Assembly: GCA_051745935.1 (NCBI GenBank)
Contig: JBNJEM010000175.1
Location: forward strand, 1 to 12,134
Direction: 5' to 3'
DNA: 12,134 nucleotides
Origin: JBNJEM01 sp051745935
GTDB taxonomy: Bacteria > Planctomycetota > Planctomycetia > Pirellulales > Pirellulaceae
Shown one piece after another: positions 5,932 to 12,134 of the stretch (the first letter of the stretch is position 1; each line of letters opens with the position of its first letter). Under the pieces are notes generated by a model. That model saw only the letters and a program-made list of their open reading frames with translations. It was not told the DNA's origin and did no database searches. Both the position numbers and the translations under genes were made by a program.

Positions 5932-8019
5932 CTAATCGGGCTTGCAGTAGCGATCGAGCCAATCAAAAAAGACACGGTGCCACAGGACCCCGTTCTGCGG
6001 CTTCAGCACCCAGTGGCCCTCGTTTGGATAATAGAGGAACCGTGAAGGGACGCCGTTGACCTGGGCGGCCGTGAACGCTTCCATGGCCTGGGTCACCGGT
6101 ACGCGATAGTCTTTTTGGCCGTGCACCACCAATAAAGGTGTTCTCCAGTTCTTCACGAATCGATGCGGCGAAAACCGGTCGTACGTGTTTTGGATCTCCG
6201 AGCTCTCCCAGTAGGGTCCACCGAGATCCCAATTCGGAAACCAGAGTTCTTCCGTTGAACCGTACATCGATTCCAGATTGAAGACGCCGCAATGGGCGAT
6301 CATGCACTGAAATCGATCGCGATGATGTCCCATGAGCCAATAGACGGTGTAGCCCCCGAAACTCGCGCCCACCGCGGCCATCCGCTCGGTGTCGACGTAG
6401 GGTTCGAGCATCATGGCATCGGTGGCCGCCAAAATGTCCTCCATCGCCTGTCCACCCCAATCACCGCTGATTTGGTCATTCCACTCCCGTCCAAAGCCGG
6501 GCAACCCGCGCCGGTTCGGCGCCACGACCACGTAGCCCTTGGCTGCCATCAGATGAAAATTCCAGCGATACGAGAACCATTGGCCAATTTGACCTTGCGG
6601 ACCGCCCTGACAATACGTGAGCAGCGGCCATTTCTTATTGGGATCGAAATTGGGTGGATAAATCACCCAACAATGGATCCTCTTGCCGTCACTCGCCTTG
6701 ACCCAACGTTCCGTCACCCGAGGCAACTCTAGCCGCCGCATCATCGCGTCATTCATATGGGTCACGCGCCGCTCGGAACCATCCTTCAGTGAAAGCAGGG
6801 ATAATTCCTTTGGCCTCACCATGCTCTGGGATTCAACCAGCAGCTCCGTGCCACTGGGAAGCACGTCGATCAAACCCCAGTTGTATTGTCCGTCGGTGAT
6901 TTGAGTCACCCGTTGGTCGCTGCGTCTTAGCTTGAAGAGCTGGTTGGTGCCATAGTGCTCCGACATGAACACCACGCTCTTGGAATCGGGCGTCCACGCG
7001 ACCCCGTGCGTGGTCTGGTCCAGATCGTCGGTCAAGTCGCGGATACTCCCATCCGCGCGGTTCAGCAACATGATCCGGTTCTTATCCGATTCAAACCCGG
7101 GCCGCCGCATCGAATGAAACGCAAGCCATTGCCCACACGGTGAAAACACCGGGTGTCTGTCGAATCCATCCATGCCAGGCGTGACACATTTGGCCGGCGT
7201 CTCACCGTCGATGTCGACCATGTAGATATCACTGTCCGTCGATTCGGCGGGATCGTTCACGACTTTCGCCGTATACGCAATCTTGGTGCCGTCCGGGGAC
7301 CAGTCATACTGCTCGCGGCCGCCAAAAGGCGGCAATGGACAGTTGGCTCGAAGCCCTTCCATCAGATCGACGACTTCTTCCGCCCTCCCTTGTTCCGTGA
7401 GTCGAGCCACATGAACATGGTTGAAGGCATAATCATGCCAGGCGTTCCAATGCCGGTACATCAACGAATCAATAATCCGCGCGTCGGCGTCCGGAAGATC
7501 TTCGTGGATTTCGTTGACTGTCGTGTCCATCTTGACTTCGGACGTGAAGGCAATGTGGGTTCCTTGGGGCGACACTTTCAGATGCCCCACGCCCTCGGGC
7601 ATGTCGGTTACCCGTACCGGTGAACGTCGTTGGTGGTCGACCGACCACACTTGGGGCTTCGCCGCTTCTTCCTTTTCCTTGTCTTTTTTCCCTTTTTCCT
7701 TCGCGGGCCGTCCCACGTAAAGCAATCGCCAACCCCGTTGCACGTCAACAAACTGCAACGAACCGGCGCTCTCGAGATTGCGAGCCACGACCCAATCGCG
7801 TTTCTGATTCAAGTCGAACAGGTGAATGCTCGCCGTACCCTCGTTCTTTTTCCAGTCGTATTCCCGCGCCACGTAGGCGACCAGATTCCCCTCCGAGTCC
7901 AGGCAAGTGCTGCCCAATCGGTCGAGCTGCCACAGACGTTCCGGGGTCATCCGTTGTCCAGCAGCCGCCGCAGAAATCGTCACCAAACCAATGATTAGTC
8001 CCATTGCCGCAATTCGCAT
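5932..8019 (-). CDS. Secreted S9 family serine peptidase (prolyl oligopeptidase / dipeptidyl-peptidase type)
   Basis: This 695-residue exported peptidase cleaves oligopeptides. A signal peptide (R2, hydrophobic 3-20, Ala-rich cleavage near 17-21) is followed by a beta-propeller to about residue 430, with TolB/WD-like strands such as WSPDGTKIAYTA, FSPCGQWLAFHS and WTPDSKSVVFMS. The C-terminal alpha/beta-hydrolase domain carries Ser553 (GASFGGY), Asp637 (HGQKDYRVP) and His669 (NEGHWVL), a complete triad. Its oxyanion region reads YCQGGPQ rather than the common HGGP, followed by APNRRGLPGFGREWN, a variant I associate with bacterial S9 dipeptidyl aminopeptidase/acylaminoacyl peptidases. A Lys/Glu-rich insert lies at 107-121. 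The open frame extends to 8172, but ATG 8019 has GGAG (8029-8032) 9 bases upstream and starts directly on the signal peptide; ATG 8034 is an alternative. Exact specificity cannot be read from sequence. Neighbours give no pathway. Confidence 0.93.
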   Translation of the reverse strand: MRIAAMGLIIGLVTISAAAAGQRMTPERLWQLDRLGSTCLDSEGNLVAYVAREYDWKKNEGTASIHLFDLNQKRDWVVARNLESAGSLQFVDVQRGWRLLYVGRPAKEKGKKDKEKEEAAKPQVWSVDHQRRSPVRVTDMPEGVGHLKVSPQGTHIAFTSEVKMDTTVNEIHEDLPDADARIIDSLMYRHWNAWHDYAFNHVHVARLTEQGRAEEVVDLMEGLRANCPLPPFGGREQYDWSPDGTKIAYTAKVVNDPAESTDSDIYMVDIDGETPAKCVTPGMDGFDRHPVFSPCGQWLAFHSMRRPGFESDKNRIMLLNRADGSIRDLTDDLDQTTHGVAWTPDSKSVVFMSEHYGTNQLFKLRRSDQRVTQITDGQYNWGLIDVLPSGTELLVESQSMVRPKELSLLSLKDGSERRVTHMNDAMMRRLELPRVTERWVKASDGKRIHCWVIYPPNFDPNKKWPLLTYCQGGPQGQIGQWFSYRWNFHLMAAKGYVVVAPNRRGLPGFGREWNDQISGDWGGQAMEDILAATDAMMLEPYVDTERMAAVGASFGGYTVYWLMGHHRDRFQCMIAHCGVFNLESMYGSTEELWFPNWDLGGPYWESSEIQNTYDRFSPHRFVKNWRTPLLVVHGQKDYRVPVTQAMEAFTAAQVNGVPSRFLYYPNEGHWVLKPQNGVLWHRVFFDWLDRYCKPD

Positions 8020-8185
8020 TATCAGTTTCTCCATTGCCACTCGAATTTGTTTGTCACCTCGCGCCCCGCATGAACTAGCCTCGCCAGCCCCGGAAGCCGA
8101 AAAGCCAACGCCACGCCGATGACGTACGGGGACGGAACGCGTGTTTGCAACACTCAATTGTAACTCAGCCATGATGGCCTAGTGT
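8020..8185. other. Leader region of the S9 peptidase gene
   Basis: Open on the minus strand but without protein-family character; probably an untranslated leader and promoter region. No confident -35/-10 pair was identified. Confidence 0.4.
8029..8032 (-). promoter_or_regulatory. Ribosome site that favours the 8019 start of the S9 peptidase
   Basis: GGAG on the minus strand, 9 bases before ATG 8019. The longer frame starting at 8172 has a GC-rich, non-membrane leader that would bury the signal peptide internally. Confidence 0.45.
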
Positions 8186-8395
8186 TTTACAGCCGGTAAT
8201 AAAACGTGGTCTCCGCTCCCAAGAGTCCCTGAACGAGACGAAACCTGAGTGGTTTTGCCATGGCTTCTTGAAGGGGCGGATCAGCTGGGGCAATTATACC
8301 GGTCGCGGATGACGTTCTCCGCCGCGAGTCCGACCAACGGGAGGACGGCTTGCGTCGGGCAGCGTTCCACCCGGAAAAATCCAACCGCCTGAAAT
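8186..8395 (+). repeat. Dispersed repeat family B, copy B3
   Basis: The core at 8298-8395 matches B2 (5353-5450) with 7 substitutions and no gaps, and contains the two end blocks found joined together in B1. The left boundary TACAGCCGGTAATAAAAC (from about 8187) matches the B2 boundary. The core folds as GGTC-GCGG...CCGC-(bulge)-GACC. It lies between divergently transcribed genes, the S9 peptidase and the DUF1570 peptidase. Non-coding. Confidence 0.75.
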
Positions 8396-8708
8396 ATACG
8401 GACGGCAGCGGGCCCGAAGTCGGGATATCGCGACCGCGGGTGGGATGGACCGTGTTTTCCACATCCTTCTGGATTGGTAACTTTTTAGCGAACTGAAGTA
8501 AGGCTCTTCCAGGCATTGAGGGTTGGAAAACGGCCCTGTGGAGCGCGCAGGCCGCCGTCCGCCGTCATGATCCCTGCCGATTCCAACGCATGGACGAGCG
8601 GACTCTGGCCTTGCGGTTTGGCGGGGTACGTCATAAGGGATTTGTGATCACGAAGCTAGGATTCTACTTCAGACGGCTAAAGTGTTACCTGGATTGTAGG
8701 TGTTGCGA
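8396..8708. other. Non-coding stretch before the DUF1570 peptidase
   Basis: No supported gene, clear repeat or strong hairpin was found in these ~310 bases. The promoter of the next gene should lie here but was not recognisable. The last bases hold its ribosome site, AGGTG at 8698-8702. Confidence 0.45.
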
Positions 8709-9830
8709 ATGAACAGGTTAGCCAGATTGTCACGCTCATGCCACCGGTCATGCGGTTCAACGCTTCTAGCCTTCGGCTTGTTACTAGGACCGCTGTCGGT
8801 CCCGCTTTGGGCAACGGAGGGCGTGACGATCGAATTGACGTTGAATGGCGAGTCATTCCAAGGAACGCCTGTCTCCTGGAATAGCTCGCGGGTATTGTTT
8901 CTGGCTCGTAATGGTTTCTTGCTGGATTTCGCCCCCACCGAGCCCAACCAGTTTCAACAGGTCTCACCCCACTTTCGCCCTTGGTCACAACAGGACATGC
9001 GAGGGCAGCTCCTGAAGGAATTCGGACGGGACTTTGAAGTGTCCGGAACGGGAAACTATCTGGTCGTGCACCCGCGTGGCGAAGCGGACCGCTGGCCGCG
9101 CCGATTCGATGCTCTGTACCGCTCGTTTGTCCACTATTTCACCGTTCGCGGCATGACCCCCGCGGCGCCGGAGTTTCCGCTGGTGGCGGTCGTTTTTCAT
9201 TCCAGAAAGGAATTCCTGGAGCACGCCAACCGATCCGGTAGCCGTGTGGGACGGGGTATCCTGGGGTACTATTCTCCTCGGACCAACCGCGTCATGATCC
9301 ATGATCTGGATCGCGGTGGCTCGGAGGACGAGAACTGGTCGATGAATGCCAAAACGGTTATTCACGAGGCCACGCACCAACTGGCGTTCAATACTCACAT
9401 TCACAGCCGCGTCGCCGAGCCGCCCCGATGGGTGGCGGAAGGGCTCGCCATGATGTTCGAAACGCCGGGTGTGTGGGATCCTCATTACCATCCGCATCGG
9501 AAAGATCGCGTCAATCCGACCCGACTCGAAGCCTTTCGCCAATACGCGCCGCGTCGCCCCCAGGAAAGCCTCGCTCCGTTTGTCAGTCAATCAGCCCGTG
9601 AATTTGGACGGACACCGGCCGTTTCGTATGCCCAGGCCTGGGCCTTCTCATTCTTCCTGTCCGAGCGAGAACCCGCCAAATACATGGAATATCTAAAGAA
9701 AACCGCCTCGCGGCAACCGCTCAAAACGTACACCAACGCCGAACGGCTCAAGGAATTCACGACCGTGTTCGGCCAAGATCTCGGGATGCTGGAAGCTCGG
9801 TTTCTGAGGTTCATCGAGGAGCTTCCCTAA
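8709..9830 (+). CDS. Secreted HExxH metallopeptidase-like protein (DUF1570, planctomycete type)
   Basis: This 373-residue exported protein probably acts as a zinc peptidase outside the cytoplasm. The N-terminus has basic residues (R3, R6, R9, R13), a hydrophobic segment at about 17-35 and a likely cleavage near the WATEG at 34-38. A short beta-rich segment follows (ITIEL-like, about 39-75). The peptidase domain contains HEATH at 219-223, where the two His would bind zinc and Glu220 would be catalytic. Twenty residues on, WVAEGLAMMFE gives Glu244 as a candidate third ligand, the arrangement of gluzincin-like DUF1570 proteins. A C-terminal YAQAWAFSFFL helix and EARFLRFIEEL end the protein. ATG 8709 is preferred to the upstream GTG at 8700 because AGGTG lies 6 bases before it. 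Substrate unknown; no operon partner is visible. Confidence 0.85.
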   Translation: MNRLARLSRSCHRSCGSTLLAFGLLLGPLSVPLWATEGVTIELTLNGESFQGTPVSWNSSRVLFLARNGFLLDFAPTEPNQFQQVSPHFRPWSQQDMRGQLLKEFGRDFEVSGTGNYLVVHPRGEADRWPRRFDALYRSFVHYFTVRGMTPAAPEFPLVAVVFHSRKEFLEHANRSGSRVGRGILGYYSPRTNRVMIHDLDRGGSEDENWSMNAKTVIHEATHQLAFNTHIHSRVAEPPRWVAEGLAMMFETPGVWDPHYHPHRKDRVNPTRLEAFRQYAPRRPQESLAPFVSQSAREFGRTPAVSYAQAWAFSFFLSEREPAKYMEYLKKTASRQPLKTYTNAERLKEFTTVFGQDLGMLEARFLRFIEELP

Positions 9831-9841
9831 TCCACGGAGCT

Positions 9842-9912
9842 TAGCCGTTCACGGGTGCCGCTACACGGCCTGGACACAGGAGCTTGCATGGATGGCCACG
9901 AGCTTCCCTGAA
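9842..9912 (+). repeat. Family C repeat, single degenerate copy C1
   Basis: TAGCCGTTCACGGGTGCCGC through GGCCTGGACAC matches 11991-12026 with 3 differences in 36 bases. The match then continues more loosely through ATGGATG-CCACG-GCTT. It begins 11 bases after the stop of the DUF1570 gene. The CCACGGG/CCCGTGG hairpin seen in the later copies is eroded here (GCCACGAGCTTCCCTG). Confidence 0.75.
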
Positions 9913-10346
9913 CGACCGCGCGGGATTTCGCAACAGTCGTCCATGGGAACGAGGCCCGAAGAACCCTGGGAGAAGCACGAAGCTCGAAGCTCGAATGACG
10001 AGCATGTCGCGTCAGGGCCCACCATCATCGATGATGTTGGCGATTCTGCTTGACGCATCGAGATTTTTCAAAACGTAAAGCGGCTTGAGTTCGGGATTTT
10101 GATATGCGGAATGCTTTCGTGCTTGGGTAATTCGTGGCTTCCGGCTCGATGTCGGCATGTGCGTATTGCGAAGTCATCCTCGGTCATTCATACCGGACTT
10201 CCAGCTGAACCGCTTGTCATGGGCCGCCCGTCCCGGCTATGCTGCGGTAACTGGCTGAACAGATGCTGATTGTTTGGGGGTTGCAGCCCACACCGATGCC
10301 GTGCTCTCGCTGCCAAGCAACGGCTCAGAAATAACTTCGGCGTTTT
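9913..10346. other. Non-coding stretch after repeat C1
   Basis: No supported gene on either strand; frames are short and lack ribosome sites. Apart from the heptamer run at 9972 nothing distinctive was seen. Confidence 0.45.
9972..10006. repeat. Short heptamer run (GAAGCTC/GAATGAC type)
   Basis: Consecutive 7-base units read GAAGCAC, GAAGCTC, GAAGCTC, GAATGAC, GAGCATG. The period equals that of the 5572-5801 array but the unit is different. It looks like a short or decayed member of another heptamer family. Confidence 0.6.
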
Positions 10347-10438
10347 TCCGAGGGTGGCACACTGAGCGAGCGGCAAGAAGCCTTCCCTCGCCAAAAAATG
10401 GGCATCGCGAGCGGAGCCAGTGTGCCGAACGATTCGGA
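10347..10438. other. Nested long-range inverted repeat (candidate structured RNA or element)
   Basis: GGCACACTG at 10356-10364 and CAGTGTGCC at 10418-10426 are exact 9-bp inverted copies. Outside them TCCGA (10347-10351) pairs with TCGGA (10434-10438). Inside, CTCGC (10387-10391) pairs with GCGAG (10407-10411), and GGC-AAGAA-GCC forms a small hairpin at 10372-10382. A branched fold is possible. It could be a structured RNA, a miniature element or chance; nothing identifies a known family. Confidence 0.4.
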
Positions 10439-10614
10439 GGCACGGTGAATTGCGCAAGTTATTCTTGAGCGAGCCCCAAGGCTTCTCAGCTGACGGCAAC
10501 CATCGACGATTGTATTCAGGCGATTCGTGACCGCCGTAGCGCGGCACATTGACGTCCGTGGGTGTCGATCCGTGCGGATCCTCGCTCGCCCACTGTTCGA
10601 AAGGAGAAAAACCA
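10439..10614. promoter_or_regulatory. Upstream region of the DegT aminotransferase gene
   Basis: It contains the dyad GATCCG-TG-CGGATC at 10567-10580, 20 bases before the ribosome site AAGGAG (10601-10606). The dyad is a possible operator. No convincing -10 box was found near the TTGACG at 10549, so the promoter position is open. Confidence 0.3.
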
Positions 10615-11943
10615 ATGTCCGAAAGGCTCGCTATCAGTGGTGGTACGCCAATCTTGAAGCGGGAGGATTACCAGAACTGGCCGGTCATTACCGAGGATGA
10701 TCGCCAGTTGGTCAACGAGGTTCTTGACAGCGGTATCGTGGCTGGTGGCACCGGCCACCAGGTCGTCGCGCTCGAAAAGGAATGGGCCGACTTTGTTGGC
10801 GCGAAGCATTGCTTGACGACCTGCAGCGGCACCGCCGCCTTGCACATGGCCCTGGCGGCGACCGACGTCGGACCGGGCGCCGAGGTTCTCGTGCCCGCCT
10901 ATACCTTTCTAGCCACGGCGTCTTCGGTCATTCATCAAATGGCCATTCCCGTGTTCGTCGATATTGACCCGAAAACGTACACCATGGATCCGTCCAGGAT
11001 CGAAGCGGCCATTACCGAGCGGACCAAGGCCATCATGCCCGTTCATATTCAGGGATGCCCGGCCGATATGGATCCGATCTTGGAGATCGCCAAGAAGCAT
11101 GATTTGTGCGTTATCGAGGACGCCTGTCAGGCCCACGGCGCCATGTACAAGGGGCGGACGTGCGGTACGATCGGGATGGCGGGGGCGTTTAGCCTCAACA
11201 ACCTGAAGAACCTTTGTGGCGGCGAAGGCGGCTTGTTTGTCACCGATGACGATGACATCCTGAAAAAGGGCGATCTCGTTCGGTACTTCGGAGATGAGTG
11301 CGACGAAAAAACGCTGCGGCAAAAATATAACTCATCCATCCTCGGTTACATGTATCGCAACCAGGAATTGCCCGCCGCCTTGGCCCGCGGTCAACTTAAG
11401 TACCTGAACGAACACAACGACACGCGCATCCGCAACGCGGAGTATTTGAATGGCGAGCTGTCACGGATCCCGGGCGTTATTCCGCCGTCTTGCCCACCCG
11501 ATTGCAAACACGTGTACTGGTTCTATGCCGTTCGGTTTGATCCGCGCGCGGCTGGCGTTGATTCGGATCCGGTCCGTTTTCGGATCGCCGTGGAGAAAGC
11601 CCTGTTCAAGGAGGGCGTGCTGGTCGGGCAATGGCAAACCATGCCGGTGCTGGGCCAGGACGTGTTCCAGAGCATGATTGGGATCGGCGACCGCTACCCG
11701 TGGGCGATCAATGAAGCCAAGGGAGTGACCTACAAGTACGACGTGGCGGATTTTCCCGTGGCCAAGATGCTGTGTGATACGTATACGAACGTCCACTCCA
11801 TTCACCCGCCCAATGGACGGGAATTGAATGAGAAGGTGGTGGCCGGATTTCACAAGGTGTTTTCCAATTTGGGCGAGGTGATGGACCATGCGGACGACGA
11901 GATCCAACCCGGTTTCGACGGACGGCTTTACGGGGTCGGCTGA
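10615..11943 (+). CDS. DegT/DnrJ/EryC1/StrS family PLP aminotransferase
   Basis: This cytosolic, fold-type I, PLP-dependent enzyme of 442 residues probably moves an amino group onto a keto-sugar or keto-cyclitol. Lys198 in FSLNNLKNLCGGEGG is the expected Schiff-base lysine. Asp169 in VIEDACQAHGA should contact the pyridine nitrogen, and CSGTAALHMAL (about 70-80) binds the cofactor phosphate. The N-terminal pattern LAISGGTP...W...L-x-SG and the Gln172 in EDACQAHG resemble scyllo-inosose / aminocyclitol-type members more than the core sugar 4-aminotransferases; this is family knowledge and inference. It is longer than many members, with an added C-terminal stretch of about 20 residues after the last helix. 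ATG 10615 is fixed by AAGGAG 8 bases upstream; the open frame to 10549 is not needed. No sugar-nucleotide or polysaccharide genes are visible in the window. Confidence 0.93.
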   Translation: MSERLAISGGTPILKREDYQNWPVITEDDRQLVNEVLDSGIVAGGTGHQVVALEKEWADFVGAKHCLTTCSGTAALHMALAATDVGPGAEVLVPAYTFLATASSVIHQMAIPVFVDIDPKTYTMDPSRIEAAITERTKAIMPVHIQGCPADMDPILEIAKKHDLCVIEDACQAHGAMYKGRTCGTIGMAGAFSLNNLKNLCGGEGGLFVTDDDDILKKGDLVRYFGDECDEKTLRQKYNSSILGYMYRNQELPAALARGQLKYLNEHNDTRIRNAEYLNGELSRIPGVIPPSCPPDCKHVYWFYAVRFDPRAAGVDSDPVRFRIAVEKALFKEGVLVGQWQTMPVLGQDVFQSMIGIGDRYPWAINEAKGVTYKYDVADFPVAKMLCDTYTNVHSIHPPNGRELNEKVVAGFHKVFSNLGEVMDHADDEIQPGFDGRLYGVG

Positions 11944-12134
11944 TCAAGAAATGCCGGTATCTGTTGGGGGCGATCCCATTAGCGGATCCGTAGCCATTCA
12001 CGGGTACCGCTACACCGCCTGGACACGCAAAGCCCGGATGGATGCCACGGGCTTGCCCCGTGGTGGTTCACGCTCGCCGCTACACTGGATGGATGCCACG
12101 GGCTTGCCCCGTGGTGGTTCACGCTCGCCGCTAC
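11944..12134 (+). repeat. Family C tandem array with hairpins, continuing past the window edge
   Basis: Units begin at TTCACG: 11997-12066 (70 bases), 12067-12117 (51 bases) and 12118 to the window end. The stretch 12036-12083 is repeated exactly at 12087-12134, giving a 51-base period. Each complete unit carries CCACGGG-CTTGC-CCCGTGG (12045-12063 and 12096-12114), a perfect 7-bp hairpin. The first unit has 19 extra bases shared with copy C1 at 9842. The array starts about 50 bases after the DegT stop. There is no T-run after the hairpins, so a terminator role is possible but unproven. Confidence 0.9.

Noticed and set aside
5294..5935. 213-residue plus-strand open frame across repeat B2 and the heptamer array
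   Set aside because: The middle is a 7-residue repeat (PSTKYQV) forced by the heptamers; there is no ribosome site or family similarity, and the minus strand is equally open.
5932..8172. Start of the S9 peptidase at 8172 (746 residues)
   Set aside because: It would place the signal peptide about 50 residues inside the protein; ATG 8019 has a ribosome site and begins at the signal peptide.
10549..10580. Promoter with TTGACG as a -35 box for the DegT gene
   Set aside because: No -10-like hexamer is found at 16-18 bases spacing.
10549..10614. Upstream extension of the DegT aminotransferase frame
   Set aside because: The AAGGAG site and the family's usual N-terminus both place the start at 10615.
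12036..12134. CRISPR-like repeat with a palindrome
   Set aside because: The whole 51-base unit is repeated identically, leaving no variable spacer.
1..12134. tRNA or rRNA genes
   Set aside because: No cloverleaf with TTCGA-type T-loop and CCA-proximal acceptor stem, and no rRNA-like segments, were noticed on reading; a covariance scan would be needed to be certain.

Overview
The window looks like chromosomal DNA of a planctomycete, probably near Pirellulaceae. This is inferred from a DUF1570-type HExxH peptidase (a family concentrated in Planctomycetes), a secreted S9 peptidase, moderately high GC, long gaps between genes, and several families of short dispersed or heptameric repeats. No ribosomal or marker gene is present, so the placement is tentative.

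Layout, left to right. (1) 1-536: non-coding, with an imperfect direct repeat. (2) 537-1202 (+): a small secreted coiled-coil protein with an Arg/Ser-rich tail. (3) 1203-1697: non-coding, with a perfect hairpin, a short copy of dispersed repeat family B, and a stem-loop just before the next gene's ribosome site. (4) 1698-2729 and 2834-4015 (+): tdh and kbl, the two-enzyme pathway from threonine to glycine plus acetyl-CoA. (5) 4151-5169 (-): a cluster of small genes of toxin-antitoxin character. In transcription order these are a MazF-associated-type antitoxin, a MazF/PemK-like toxin that keeps only its first ~19 residues before running into a hairpin-bearing insert, a DUF4160 protein starting at GTG, and a DUF2442 protein. 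(6) 5170-5931: non-coding, with a family B copy and a 230-bp array of CCAAGTA/CCAAGCA heptamers. (7) 5932-8019 (-): a secreted S9 prolyl-oligopeptidase-type peptidase. (8) 8020-8708: non-coding, with the third family B copy. (9) 8709-9830 (+): a secreted HExxH metallopeptidase (DUF1570). (10) 9831-10614: non-coding, with a family C copy, a second short heptamer run and a long nested inverted repeat. (11) 10615-11943 (+): a DegT/DnrJ/EryC1/StrS aminotransferase. (12) 11944-12134: a tandem, hairpin-carrying family C array that runs off the window edge.

The protein-coding genes are mostly ordinary housekeeping or accessory types. tdh and kbl clearly work together; the two secreted peptidases and the aminotransferase have no visible functional link to their neighbours. 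No clear new multi-gene system is evident. The parts most worth a second look are the decayed toxin-antitoxin locus with its hairpin insert, the three repeat families and their placement (family B before genes, family C after genes), the heptamer array with a higher-order pattern, and the Arg/Ser-tailed secreted protein.
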